This document shows, one piece after another, positions 18,878 through 28,737 of a DNA stretch of 64,000 nt. A program made the translations under genes and the position numbers. Every line of letters starts with the position of its first letter. The first letter of the stretch is position 1. Below the pieces are notes generated by a model, which was not told the DNA's origin, ran no database searches, and was given only the letters and a program-made list of their open reading frames with translations. The DNA is from DATFVJ01 sp963851085 (GTDB taxonomy: Bacteria > Actinomycetota > Actinomycetes > Streptosporangiales > Streptosporangiaceae). The stretch is taken from the NCBI GenBank assembly GCA_963851085.1, contig CAWKNX010000004.1:248001-312000 (forward strand). Reading direction: 5' to 3'.

Positions 18878-19454
18878 ATCCCATAGCCGCTGCACGCCGA
18901 TGACTGCCATCGCTCGGATCGTCCGCCACGCCAGCGCCGGGAGGAACGACATAGCCAGCCAGGAAGTCGGTCATGGACACATGATCGCCCTGCGCCTGGT
19001 CTGGGTGCTGAGATTCGCCGTACCTGACCGCGGAGGCCGGCCGCCAACGCCGGCGAGCCGAGAGTGGCTCGGGGGGTGACTGCGATCTACGGACTCTTCT
19101 CGCTAGCGCGGCTCGCGGTCGGGAGAAACGTGAAAAAAAGCAGTTGTTGGTGCACATGCAGAGCGGGTGGCATATCTGCCGTCAGCATGGGCTCGATTCA
19201 AGAAGTTCTCCGACTTAGTACGGACAGGGCGCGAAGCGGTCGATGTGGATCAGTGCCCGGGGTGCGGCGGCCTGACCGGCCGGTCGCCCGCGCGCGGCGC
19301 GGGCACCCGGGGGGCGCGCGCCACGTGGGCCTGGGCGGTGACCACCGCGCAGCCGTTAAGACTGTATTGCCCGGGGGACGCCCCCCGGGATCCCCCCGCC
19401 TGTGGTAGTGGCCGCTCGCTGCTGGATGTGAATCGGCCGATTCACGTATCAGGA
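18878..19454. other. Intergenic region with a C/G-run hairpin
   Basis: About 580 bases without a supported gene. Near 19368-19396 lies a GC hairpin (CCCGGGGGACG/CCCCCCGGG then GATCCCCCC) related to the spacer of the 46-bp repeats at 16.5 kb. It may act as a bidirectional terminator for the broken kinase gene that ends at 19455. The rest shows nothing I can identify. Confidence 0.45.
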
Positions 19455-20914
19455 TCAGGGGTCCTCCTGCTCGCCGTTGAGGATTGCCACGACCTGCCCA
19501 AGTGTTCCTTCGTCGCCGACGTTTCCGGCGAAGACGACGTAGGGCACGTCGATCGCCTCGGGTGCCGCATCGATTGGGCGGAAGACCGAGATCACACCGG
19601 GGAACAGCTGACCGGCCACCTCCGCGCGCCGGATACCCAGGCCGTACAGCGCGACGTCGTGCGATGTGATCCCGCCCTTGGCGATGATCCAGGCGGGTTT
19701 AGCGGCCAGCGCGTCGCCGACGATGCGGGCCAGGGCTGCGGAGACTGTGCGGGCGATTGCGAGGCTGCCCGCGCCGTCGCTGCCGGTAACGACGGTGCGA
19801 CTGGTGTAGAGCAGGACATCCGATCGGCGCAGCGCGTCGGCGACCTGCTGCGCCGTCGCAGCCACCACCGCGCCGGCACCGCTGCTGATGATGGAGGGAA
19901 CGTCGAGTTCGATGTCGGTGGTGCCACCACGCGCGCGAAGCGCGGCGACCTGCCGGCTCGTGTGGCTGACGTGGGATCCGACCACGATCAGGCCGTGCTC
20001 ACCGCGTCCCGCGGAGGGCCAGAACTCCTCGCCACGAAGCGGTGCCTTAGGCCCGAGTCCGCTCAGGGCTCGCACGAACGACGGTCCGGTGCGGAAGAGA
20101 AACGACTTGCCCGCGCGCTCCGCCAGGAGCACGCCGCAGGCCACCGTCTCCAGGTCGGGGTATTCGGTGGCGTTGACGACGACCCACGCCCCGTCCTGGA
20201 CGTCGGCCAGCGAGCTCGCGGACCCGGGACGGCCCGCCGAGCCTGATATCCGCGAGGCTGAGGCTGCGGACGTCGTCACGTTCGATTGCTCCACCGCTCT
20301 TCTCCGCGACGAAGTCCCGCAGGTCCGATGCGGTGTAGCCGAACGTGGGATCCCGCGCGAATTCGGTCTCGCCGACAGCGACCAGGCCGGGACCGATGCG
20401 AGCCCAGTGGATGTCGCCAGCGGTCAGCCGCCCGGCCTCGAGAAAAGCGGGCACCAGCAGCACGCCGTCGAAGCCGCTGCCGAATACCTCCCGCCGGACC
20501 GCCTGCAGCGCCTCCACCTCCGCCATCACATGGCCGCGCAGCGTCGAGTCGCTGCGGCTGATCAGCTGGATCCGCGCACCGCGTCGCTGCGCAACGGCGA
20601 TAAGGCCGCGAGCGGCGAGCGTATTCAGCTCGACCGCGGCCGGCTCGTCGAGGCTGCGCGTGTTAGTCAGGACGAAGCAGGTCGCGGCCGCGACCGCCGA
20701 GCGCGGCTTCGTAGGCGTTCTCCTCCAGTACGGTCACGACCTGGACGCCGTGCACCGCCTGCGATCCGGTCGGGTCGTCGTCGAGCACGCCCAGGAGCAG
20801 GCCGTCCGCGGCTCGCAGCGCGCGAATCGACTCCCGGAGAGCATCGTCGTCCGGCAGGGATTCCGGTAGGTGGGCGAACACCTCGGCGGCGGACGGCAGG
20901 CTGTCCCGCAGCAA
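19455..20914 (-). pseudogene. DUF1537 four-carbon acid sugar kinase, two frameshifts
   Basis: Three consecutive reverse frames together make one DUF1537 (OtnK/DenK-type) kinase of about 480 residues. The N-terminal LLLGVLDDDPTGSQAVHGV sits in 20663-20914, the middle CFVLTNTRSLDE...ISRSDSTLRGHVMAE in the next frame, and the C-terminal nucleotide-binding part AKGGITSHDVALYGL in 19455-20230. Breaks are near 20690-20700 and near 20213 (an extra C fits). The start is TTG 20914 after an AAAGGG site. These kinases phosphorylate D-erythronate/L-threonate-like acids. The adjacent denD supports that role for the ancestral gene. Confidence 0.8.
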
Positions 20915-21006
20915 CCTGGCCCTTTCCCCTTAGTCAGCTACAGACGATCAGACACCTAGGATCAGCGTATTCGACGAACCATGCCGGGTGGGAGACGGGA
21001 GACGCC

Positions 21007-22008
21007 GTGGCGAACGTGGTGATCACTGGCGGGGCCGGCTTTCTGGGCTCACGCCTCACCCGGGAGCTGCTGGCCGTGGGCTCACTCGACGTGGCAGGCA
21101 GTGGGCCACATCCACTATCCCGGGTGACGCTCGTCGACCGTGCGCCGGTTCCTCCGGACCTCGGCGCTGACGAGCGGGTGGCTGCGATCCGCGGCGACCT
21201 CGGCGAATGGCTGGGCCCCAAACGCGGCGGGCCGGACGCGCTCGCCGAGGCGGACGTGATCTTCCATCTCGCCGCGGCAGTCAGCGCCGAATGCGAAACC
21301 GACTTCGACCTCGGCATGCGGACGAACCTGCGCGCCACCGAGTCGTTGCTCGCGTCGTGTCGCGCGCTCGGGACGAACCCGGTCGTGGTGTTCGCGAGTT
21401 CCGTCGCCGTCTTCGGGGCGTCCAGCGAGCACCCGCTCCCGGCCGTCGTGGACGATCACACCATGCCCAATCCGCAGTCCAGCTACGGCGTGCAGAAGGT
21501 CATCGGTGAGCAGTTGCTGGCGGACCACACCCGTAAGGGATTCCTGCGCGGGCGGGCTGTTCGCCTGATGACCGTCAGTGTTCGCCCCGGCCGGCCCAAC
21601 GCAGCGGCGTCGGGCTTTGTCTCGGGCATCATCCGGGAGCCGCTGGCCGGCGAACGCGCGATCTGCCCGGTCGACGCGCGGACCGAGGTGGCGCTCGCGT
21701 CGCCGGCGCGGGCCATCGCCGGGCTGCTGTGCGCCGCCACGTCGTCCGACGAGGCCTGGGGTGGCCGTACCGCGGTCAACCTGCCGGCGCTCACTGTGAC
21801 GGTCGCGGACATGGTCGCCGCGCTGGAGCAGGTGGCCGGGCCCGGGGCGAGTGCGCTGATCGACTGGGTTCCCGACCCGGCGGTGGCTGGGATCGTGACG
21901 AGCTGGCCCGCTCGATTCCGCGCCGAACGGGCGGCCCGGCTGGGCCTTACCCCCGACCCGGATTTCGAATCCGTCATCAGGATGCATCTCGCCGAGGCCC
22001 GGTATTGA
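21007..22008 (+). CDS. denD: NAD-dependent epimerase/dehydratase, D-erythronate dehydrogenase-like
   Basis: A 333-residue extended SDR from GTG 21007 (ribosome binding site GGAGACGGGAG). NAD-binding TGGAGFLGSRL is at residues about 6-16, and the active-site Tyr-Lys pair is SSYGVQKVIGE (about 159-169). The MRTNLRATESLLASCR and SVRPGRPNAAASGFVSGIIREPL blocks are typical of DenD, which oxidises D-erythronate to 2-oxo-tetronate before DUF1537 kinases act. It is divergent from the broken DUF1537 gene, with about 90 bases between starts, so they probably share a control region. Confidence 0.8.
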   Translation: MANVVITGGAGFLGSRLTRELLAVGSLDVAGSGPHPLSRVTLVDRAPVPPDLGADERVAAIRGDLGEWLGPKRGGPDALAEADVIFHLAAAVSAECETDFDLGMRTNLRATESLLASCRALGTNPVVVFASSVAVFGASSEHPLPAVVDDHTMPNPQSSYGVQKVIGEQLLADHTRKGFLRGRAVRLMTVSVRPGRPNAAASGFVSGIIREPLAGERAICPVDARTEVALASPARAIAGLLCAATSSDEAWGGRTAVNLPALTVTVADMVAALEQVAGPGASALIDWVPDPAVAGIVTSWPARFRAERAARLGLTPDPDFESVIRMHLAEARY

Positions 22009-22183
22009 TGCGGCGGCGAGCACGGCGCGACGATATACCGCTTTCGGTGCCGCGTACGATCCCCCAACTTGCCCGCGTCAGCCGGCAACTGGGCTCGGGC
22101 GCGCCACGGTCGGCTGGATCCTGGGTACCGTGCTGGGCTGCCTGCCTGGCGGCGGGTAGCCCGCTGCCGGGGCCGCTGGGTCG

Positions 22184-23194
22184 CTAGGCGCCGCTCGACG
22201 CGTGGAGTGGCGCGGGCCCGGCGGGCGGGAGGTGCCGTCCGGCGCGCAGGAGGTGGCGCCGCTGCGCCGGGTCGTAGGGTGACGGCTCGGTTTCGGTCAG
22301 GAAGCTCTCCACAGCGGCGGCGAACCCTGGGGGGTCGTCGTGGTGCGGGAAATGGCCTGCGTCAGTGAAGATTTTCAGCCGGCTGCCGGGCATGGCGGCA
22401 TGCGCGATGGCGGCGTGCTTGACGGGGATGACGCGGTCGTGCCGCCCCCACATGATGAGCGTCGGCATTCCAGCGGCCAGGTAGCACCGGTCGAGCATGG
22501 TGATGACCTGGCCTTTCAGGTCGACACCGGCTCGTAGTGTGCGCAGGAACGCTTGCCGGGCCGTTGTGGTCGTCAGTGCCCGGTATCCATCGAGGATGTA
22601 GTCGAAGTCTGGGCCAAGTCCTATGCCACCTGCGCGTCGCAGGATAGGCCGGGCTAGCTGGACCGCCCTGCGCACCGGGGCCGCCGTCATCAGCGGCAGG
22701 CTTGCTTCCGCGCCTGGGCCCGCGGCCAGTCTCAGCAGCGGATGTACCTCCCGGCCGACTCCGCCGGTGCCGACCAGGACGATGCGCTCACACCGCTCCG
22801 GGAACTGATAGGCGAACTGCATGGCGATCCCCCCACCCAGTGAGTGGCCAATAACGGTCACCCGCTCGACATCAAGAACGCTGAGCAGGTCGCGCATACC
22901 GCAGGCGTAGGCGGCGACCGAGTAGTCGGCGCGTGGCTTGTCCGATTCGCCGTGGCCGAGCAAGTCGGGAGCGATGACCAGGTGCCGCCGGCTGAGCAGC
23001 GGCAGGACGCTGGACCAGCCTCCCGACCTATCACCCAGCCCGTGAATCAGCAGCAGCGGCGGCCCAGCGCCGGCCGTGCGGAACGCGCGCCGATAGCCAT
23101 GCAGGACGCTAAATTGAACCGGCGGCTCCGCCAGGGTCAGCGACGGGCGCGCGGATCGTGTCACCCTCGTCCTGAGCGCCGGTTTCTCGGTCAT
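22184..23194 (-). CDS. Alpha/beta-fold hydrolase
   Basis: A 336-residue hydrolase with an oxyanion motif LLLIHGLGDRSGGW (about 47-60), nucleophile elbow VIGHSLGGGIA (Ser about 118), acid WGRHDRVIP (Asp about 258) and His in DAGHFPHHDDP (about 286). The extra basic/Pro-rich C-terminal tail (last about 30 residues) resembles actinobacterial lysophospholipase-like hydrolases. The substrate is unknown. It is transcribed alone. Confidence 0.82.
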   Translation of the reverse strand: MTEKPALRTRVTRSARPSLTLAEPPVQFSVLHGYRRAFRTAGAGPPLLLIHGLGDRSGGWSSVLPLLSRRHLVIAPDLLGHGESDKPRADYSVAAYACGMRDLLSVLDVERVTVIGHSLGGGIAMQFAYQFPERCERIVLVGTGGVGREVHPLLRLAAGPGAEASLPLMTAAPVRRAVQLARPILRRAGGIGLGPDFDYILDGYRALTTTTARQAFLRTLRAGVDLKGQVITMLDRCYLAAGMPTLIMWGRHDRVIPVKHAAIAHAAMPGSRLKIFTDAGHFPHHDDPPGFAAAVESFLTETEPSPYDPAQRRHLLRAGRHLPPAGPAPLHASSGA

Positions 23195-23399
23195 GGGTTA
23201 TCGTCCTCAACGCCGAACCGGGCGGATCGGCGCCCGGTCGATACGGTCCCGGCTGCAGTATCTGGCCGTCTTGTTACGGCCAGGTTTCGATCGCGTGAGC
23301 GTCTGGTGCCGCGGCCCCCCAATGATCACCCGTAACGCCCGTACGTCAACGGCTCGCGCCCGGCCCGGGCAAGCGATCGCCGGGATTGATGGAACGCTG

Positions 23400-23711
23400 T
23401 AGATAACGCAGCGGGTCTTCAACCCGGCCCCGGTGATGCCACTGGTCGAGGTGGTACGGATGCTGGAGTCGTCCTACTCGACCATTGACGGCATCGACAA
23501 CGCGATGAAGCTGGGCGGCGGGTACCCGATGGGGCCGTTCCAGCTGCTGGACATCGTCGGCCTCGATGTGTCGCTGGCCATCCAGCGCGAGCTGTACCTG
23601 GAGGCCCGCGAACCCGGCCTCGCGCCGGCGCCGCTGCTGGAACACCTGGTCACCGCCGGGTACCTGGGCAAGAAGGTAGGCCGCGGCTTCCGCGACTCCA
23701 CCGCCCGCTGA
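23400..23711 (+). pseudogene. 3-hydroxyacyl-CoA dehydrogenase, C-terminal domain fragment
   Basis: A frame of roughly 100 residues matches only the C-terminal 3HCDH dimerisation domain (IDNAMKLGGGYPMGPFQLLDIVGLDV, then LVTAGYLGKKVGRGF). The N-terminal Rossmann domain with the NAD site is absent, and sequence just upstream (before about 23400) shows no homology. A complete enzyme is about 280-300 residues. This is a remnant of a fatty-acid/butyrate-type hydroxyacyl-CoA dehydrogenase. Confidence 0.75.
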
Positions 23712-23966
23712 CGATTCCAGCCGGCGATGCTGGTGACCTCGGCCTGGCGGGTAAACACCTTCTCCGACAGGACACGATCCCGGCGGGGGGGCGACCTGGA
23801 CCTGTGACCGGCAGACGGATGTATCAGGCCCCGGCTCGCTGCCTCCGCTCGTCAATAGGGGAACCAACGGAGGTTCTCATCGACGTCACGACACCGAAAC
23901 GGCCGGCCGTTTGGGCGGAGGACACTGTCGGCCCCTCACCCTGGTGATTCCCCCGATCTAGGAAGA

Positions 23967-24431
23967 GTGAGCGTGGTGGCTGACGGCTGGGACGACGAAG
24001 CAGTCCTCACGGCGCTGCGGCAGGCATTCCGCGCCCGCCGTGCCGTCCCGCCCGAATTCTTCGAAGCCAGCAAGGGCGCCTTCGCCTGGCGCAACATCGA
24101 CGCTGAGCTCGCACAACTCACCTATGACTCCACTCGCGATTGTGATCACGCTCGGAGCACACGAGCCGAGGCGGCATCCATCTGCGCTCTCACCTTTGCT
24201 TCCAGGCACCTGGCCATCGCGCTCGAGATCACCGGGGGCTCGCTGATCGGCCAGGTCCTGCCTGCCCAGGCAGCAACGATCGAAGTCCAGACCTGGACCG
24301 CGGCGGAACCGGCGCTTTCCACCGATGAGATCGGCTGCTTTTCGATCCATCCCCTCCCGCCTGTCCCGTTCCGCCTGTGTTGCCGTACCGCTGCCGGTCT
24401 CGATGTCCGTACCGGATGGATCCCGCTGTGA
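23967..24431 (+). CDS. Conserved actinobacterial protein associated with CHAT proteases
   Basis: A 154-residue protein (GTG 23967; GTG 23973 is an alternative with better spacing from AGGAAG). Its blocks VPPEFFEASKGAFAWRNIDAELAQL, ICALTFASRHLAIALEI and EIGCFSIHPLPPVPFRLCCR match a family I remember as encoded beside sigma factors and TPR-CHAT proteins in Streptomyces-like genomes. It has no catalytic motif. It converges on the CHAT gene (78 bases between stops), which supports a functional link. The sigma factor often found in this context is not present here. Confidence 0.65.
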   Translation: MSVVADGWDDEAVLTALRQAFRARRAVPPEFFEASKGAFAWRNIDAELAQLTYDSTRDCDHARSTRAEAASICALTFASRHLAIALEITGGSLIGQVLPAQAATIEVQTWTAAEPALSTDEIGCFSIHPLPPVPFRLCCRTAAGLDVRTGWIPL

Positions 24432-24509
24432 ACCGAGCCCGGCTTGGCGACAACCGCCGGCCACCGCATCATCCGGGTGCCGGACCAGCGTGTGGCGACG
24501 GCAGCGCAG

Positions 24510-27152
24510 TCAGCCCGCGCCTAGCGTCACGAGGGATACCGCTGTTGCGTGCTGGATCGGATCGCCGGAGCGTTCCTGCCGGACGCCGTACACCGACTCG
24601 GCGAGCGTATGTCCTGCTCGCAAGTATCGGTGCAGGTCCACCATCACAGGGACGACGGCGTAGTCGTTCAACGGGACGATTGCGGCGATGATCCCGCCCG
24701 TACCCAGCGGCAGCAGGCTGCTGACCAGGCCGAGCAGTTCATCGGCTCCGGCTGGTGCCAGCACGCCGGAGTCACAGCTCGAGAGAACCAGCCGGTAAGG
24801 CGCGCGGTGCAACTGCTCGAAGTCATAGACGGTCAACGGTCCATCATGCATGCGCAATGAGGAAAACAGCGGACTGTCGGCGCGGAAGATCCCATGCGCG
24901 GCAATGTGGGCCAGCCAGGCACCGTCAAGTGCGTACAGCACCTTCTCCGCGGTGGCGTCACCATCGGCTAGCACCGTGACGTCGTCATACAACTGCGCTA
25001 CCACGGGCACCTCGGCGCCGTCGGTGATCAGGCCCGGCCCGCGGGCAAGCGTGACATGGTGGCGGCTAGGTGGTCGAGCAGTGTGCGCGCGCATCCAGGC
25101 GCCCGCGGATGGGGCGACGCTGACGACGCGGTCGCTCAGGGCGGGAAGCAGCGCCCACGGGATTGAGTGCAGTTTGCCGGGCGGGACGATAACGACGGGT
25201 CCGTCGCCCAGGTACCGCGTGGCCGGGCCAAGGAGCGCATCTTGGAGTTTCGGTCCGGCCGCTTTGAGGATGGCCAGCGCACCCGTGTCCAGGTCGTCCC
25301 CGGGTCGGCGGCGGGCCAGGCGGCGCAGCGCAAAGCGCGCGAAATCACCAGCGCGAGTAGCATCCTCGGTGCGGCCTGCGGCGAATTGCCGCACCTTTCC
25401 CGCCCCGCAGCCCAGCACGTACAAGGTGCCGTCGACGTCGACGATCTCGATCAACCGGGTGGTGGGGCCAAGCTCGTCAAGCAGTTCCGCGATGTTGACA
25501 ACGCCGCGGCCGGGGTCGGCGATACCACGGGCCCGCAGCGCGCAGGCGCGCACCATGGTCTCGAGCCGCAGTTGCTCCCGCTGGAACACTGGATTTGGCG
25601 CGCCCCGACGCCGTGCGTTCTCGAGCTGGCGGGTAACGCTGCGGAGCGTGGCAAGACCGGCATTTAGCTCCGCGTTGGCAGATGGCCGCACCGCGGGCAC
25701 GGCCAGCGCGGTGGCCCGCCAGCGTTCGCTCCAGGTGAGCAAGAGCCGCGGACGGTGTGCCCGCACGGCATGACGCTGCGCGAGCGTGGCCAACTCGGCG
25801 CCATGCGCGGTGGCCTGCGCCCGTAGTTCCGACGCGCCAAGGGTGAAGCGATGCTCATCCAACTGCTCGAGCCCGCGGCGGCATGCGGCAAGCAGACGAC
25901 GCGGATGGCCCGCGGCCTCCGCCCGCAGCGCCTCACTGAGCCAGCCGCCGACACGCGCCATCGCCGGCCCGTGCCGCCGGCTCCGTGCGGCCGCGGCGAA
26001 ATGACGATCGGCGTCATTTCGGCGGCCAAGTTTCAGCGCCACCCGCCCGGCAAGCATATGAGCCTGCGCCGCGTCGTTGGAGCCAAGTACCTCCAGCCGG
26101 TCGGCCGCCCGGTACGCCTCGTGCAGCAACTGGGCCGACACCAGGCCCGCCGCATACCGTGCCTGGGCAAGCACCAGCCTGGTGTGGGCCTGCCCCCACG
26201 CATTTTGCTGCGACCGGTGCAGGCGGTACGCAGCCTGAGCCCGGTCAAGGGCCTTCTGTGGCTGCGCCGCGGCCAGCGCGCAGTTGGCCGCTATCAGCAG
26301 CAGTTCGGCCTTCTTGGTGGACCGGCCGTTGGTCCGCTCGATATCACGTACGGCAGCGTCCGCCTCGGCCAGTGCGTCGCCGACCAGCCCAGCCGCGAGC
26401 AATACTTTGCACCGGTCGATGCTGAGGGCTGGCGTCGGCACACCAAGGGGCCGGTAGCGGGAGGCGGCCTCGTCCAGGTAAGAAAGCGCCGCCGGGAGGT
26501 TGCCTGAACGGAAGGCGGCAACCCCGCGGTTGAGCACCACATGGACCGATTCCACCTCTTGGCCAGTTTCGGCGAACAAGCGGTCGGCGGCGGCAAAATC
26601 AGCATCCGCGCGGACGGGCAACCCCACTTCCGCGTAAACCAGCGCCCGGGAGCTCAATGCCCGAGCCGTCCACACCTTGTCACCCGCCCGCCGCAGCACG
26701 ACGACCGCCTGACGAAAGTCGTCCAGGGCTGCCGCGTACCTGCCGAGGGTCCACAGCACAACGCCGCGCCGGTGTAACACCCGCCCCATCAGCACGCCGC
26801 TGGATCGCTGCACAGCCCGGTCAAAGGTGGCCAGCCCGTCCGCCGTCCGGCCCGCATAGACAAGCGCCACTCCCACGCTGGCGAGCACATCAGTTTCGCG
26901 CTCAGCCAGGCCGGCCCGGCGGGCCAGACGCAGCGCGTCATGCAACTCGCGGAGCCCTGCATCGACGTCACCAAACTCGCGCAACACGATGCCCGCGGCC
27001 TGATGAGCCACCGAAGCCTCATATGGGCCAGGCCGCCCCGCTAGAACCACGCGTGCCCTGGCTAATGCCTGACGAGGACGGGACAACGCCAGCGGCAGTA
27101 GGTCGTCCACGTCCCGCTGACTGGATCCGGCCGCGTGGGATTCGTCAGCCAT
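24510..27152 (-). CDS. TPR-CHAT protein (caspase-like protease with sensor repeats)
   Basis: An 880-residue protein with no signal peptide. Residues about 10-470 are tandem TPR-like helical hairpins. The C-terminal third (about 570-880) is a CHAT domain with the catalytic dyad His753 (HIAAHG) and Cys793 (LSSCDSG). CHAT domains are caspase/separase-fold cysteine proteases, and TPR-CHAT proteins act as regulated proteases in conflict and cell-death systems. It is divergent from a subtilisin gene (about 285 bases apart) and convergent with the 154-residue protein. The three-gene set looks like a proteolytic signalling module. Confidence 0.88.
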   Translation of the reverse strand: MADESHAAGSSQRDVDDLLPLALSRPRQALARARVVLAGRPGPYEASVAHQAAGIVLREFGDVDAGLRELHDALRLARRAGLAERETDVLASVGVALVYAGRTADGLATFDRAVQRSSGVLMGRVLHRRGVVLWTLGRYAAALDDFRQAVVVLRRAGDKVWTARALSSRALVYAEVGLPVRADADFAAADRLFAETGQEVESVHVVLNRGVAAFRSGNLPAALSYLDEAASRYRPLGVPTPALSIDRCKVLLAAGLVGDALAEADAAVRDIERTNGRSTKKAELLLIAANCALAAAQPQKALDRAQAAYRLHRSQQNAWGQAHTRLVLAQARYAAGLVSAQLLHEAYRAADRLEVLGSNDAAQAHMLAGRVALKLGRRNDADRHFAAAARSRRHGPAMARVGGWLSEALRAEAAGHPRRLLAACRRGLEQLDEHRFTLGASELRAQATAHGAELATLAQRHAVRAHRPRLLLTWSERWRATALAVPAVRPSANAELNAGLATLRSVTRQLENARRRGAPNPVFQREQLRLETMVRACALRARGIADPGRGVVNIAELLDELGPTTRLIEIVDVDGTLYVLGCGAGKVRQFAAGRTEDATRAGDFARFALRRLARRRPGDDLDTGALAILKAAGPKLQDALLGPATRYLGDGPVVIVPPGKLHSIPWALLPALSDRVVSVAPSAGAWMRAHTARPPSRHHVTLARGPGLITDGAEVPVVAQLYDDVTVLADGDATAEKVLYALDGAWLAHIAAHGIFRADSPLFSSLRMHDGPLTVYDFEQLHRAPYRLVLSSCDSGVLAPAGADELLGLVSSLLPLGTGGIIAAIVPLNDYAVVPVMVDLHRYLRAGHTLAESVYGVRQERSGDPIQHATAVSLVTLGAG

Positions 27153-27437
27153 GACAGCTATATTAGGTCCTCGTATTAGTGCAGTCTATTGAATATCTCG
27201 CAAAGCAGGTCAATAAATCCCTGTCCACTTTCCGTTAAGGATCTCGCACAGGCAGTAACCGCACCGCAGGAGGGCCCCGGCATTGAAATGTTCCCGTGAA
27301 GATGTATCAAACTGACATCCCGGTCGCTCCGTAGACACATCGGGGCCATGCGCTTCGCGCCACGGCTCTGCGGCCTCCGGTCTGACCTCAGATCCAGGCA
27401 TCGACGAAGCCGATGATCGACACTTGTGGAGGGCATC
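27153..27437. promoter_or_regulatory. Divergent promoter region between CHAT and subtilisin genes
   Basis: About 285 bases. It is clearly AT-rich at 27155-27230 for this genome and should hold both promoters. The GTG start of the protease is preceded by GGAGG (27428-27432). No strong operator palindrome was found. Confidence 0.45.
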
Positions 27438-28736
27438 GTGACCGAACGGGATAACTGGAGAAAAGTCCTGCGACCCAAGATCGCCGAACAGGTCGAGCGC
27501 ATAACCACCGCCTTTGACGAAGACGGGATCGAGATCGGAGTCGCCACCATCAAGGACGGGGTCGACTTCATGTACCGTGACGGTCAACTCCTCGTCCGCG
27601 ATCAGTACCTCATGCGTGTGCGCGAGATCCTGGAACAGCCGGAAAACCGGGACGACCTAGTTCGCCGTGTCATTTCTGGCGTAACCCTGCTCACCCTCGG
27701 TGAAACGCCTTCGGGCGAGCAACTCACGGTGCGTAAGTCTCTGATGAAGATCGACGAAAAACTTGGCAAGGGAATCGCGACGCCAAATCACGTCCTGACT
27801 GTCGCAGGAGAGATGGGTCCCTGCCCAGCAACGGAACCCCAGGTAGTGTACGACGGAATCGAACCCTACCCCTCGGTGTGCGCAGAAAATGGCGGCACCG
27901 GGGTGAAGATCTACATATCCGATACCGGACTGCTCGCCGACACGACGTCTCCCCAATGGCGGGCGGCGCACCCGTGGCTCGACGGGGTTACTGGCGAACC
28001 GGATCCTAATGAACCCAAAGTTGTGGACGGCGTGCTGACGATCGAGCCCTACGCCGGACATGGCACGTTCGTCGCCGGTGTGGCCCGGTGCATGGCACCG
28101 AAAGCGGACATCTACGTATCGAATGCTTTCAAGGTCGCGGGCAGCACACTCGAAGCGGATTTTGTCCAGGACCTAGAGGCAGCGCTCGGTCAAGGTGTCG
28201 ATATCTTCCACTTGGCGGTCACCGCACCGACCAGGACCGATCTTCCTTTGCTAGCTTTCCAAAAGTGGCTGAAGCTCCTCCGTCAGTACAAGGGTGTCGT
28301 ATGCGTCGCCGCAGCGGGTAACAACGGCTCCCAGTTGCCGTGCTGGCCGGCCGGATTCCCAGAGATAATCTCCGTTGGCGCGCTGGCAGGCGACTGGCAC
28401 AGTCGCGCCGACTTCAGCAACTACGGCGGCTGGGTCGACGTATACGCGCCTGGCAGGAATCTCATCAACGCCTATGCGACCGGCACATATACCTGTACTG
28501 AGGATCCCTACAAAGGGCAGAAAAGGAAATTCTACGGCATGGCGCGCTGGAGCGGCACATCCTTCTCAACCCCCATCGTGACAGGGCTAATCGCCGCCCG
28601 AATGTCCCGCACTGGCGAAAACGGCCAGCAAGCGGCCGCCGCGCTGCTCGCCGAGGCACAATCGCAGGCAGTCCCCGGCGTCGGCGCCATTCTGCTGCCC
28701 TGCGGCAACAATTACCACATACCGCCCGGCATGTAG
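27438..28736 (+). CDS. S8 (subtilisin-like) serine peptidase, cytoplasmic
   Basis: GTG 27438 has GGAGG 5 bases upstream and gives 432 residues. The catalytic triad is visible: Asp162 in YISDTGL, His208 in YAGHGTFVAG, Ser375 in SGTSFSTP, with the oxyanion Asn in AAAGNNGS (about 296). There is no signal peptide and no classical inhibitor propeptide; the first about 150 residues form a separate N-terminal domain. Lacking an export signal and lying next to a TPR-CHAT protease, it is probably an intracellular effector or a substrate of the CHAT protein rather than a secreted degradative enzyme. Confidence 0.88.
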   Translation: MTERDNWRKVLRPKIAEQVERITTAFDEDGIEIGVATIKDGVDFMYRDGQLLVRDQYLMRVREILEQPENRDDLVRRVISGVTLLTLGETPSGEQLTVRKSLMKIDEKLGKGIATPNHVLTVAGEMGPCPATEPQVVYDGIEPYPSVCAENGGTGVKIYISDTGLLADTTSPQWRAAHPWLDGVTGEPDPNEPKVVDGVLTIEPYAGHGTFVAGVARCMAPKADIYVSNAFKVAGSTLEADFVQDLEAALGQGVDIFHLAVTAPTRTDLPLLAFQKWLKLLRQYKGVVCVAAAGNNGSQLPCWPAGFPEIISVGALAGDWHSRADFSNYGGWVDVYAPGRNLINAYATGTYTCTEDPYKGQKRKFYGMARWSGTSFSTPIVTGLIAARMSRTGENGQQAAAALLAEAQSQAVPGVGAILLPCGNNYHIPPGM

Positions 28737-28737
28737 G

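Noticed and set aside
24510..28736. CHAT protein as part of a CRISPR-linked Craspase
   Set aside because: There is no Cas effector, array or guide gene nearby; the neighbours are a subtilisin and a small conserved protein.
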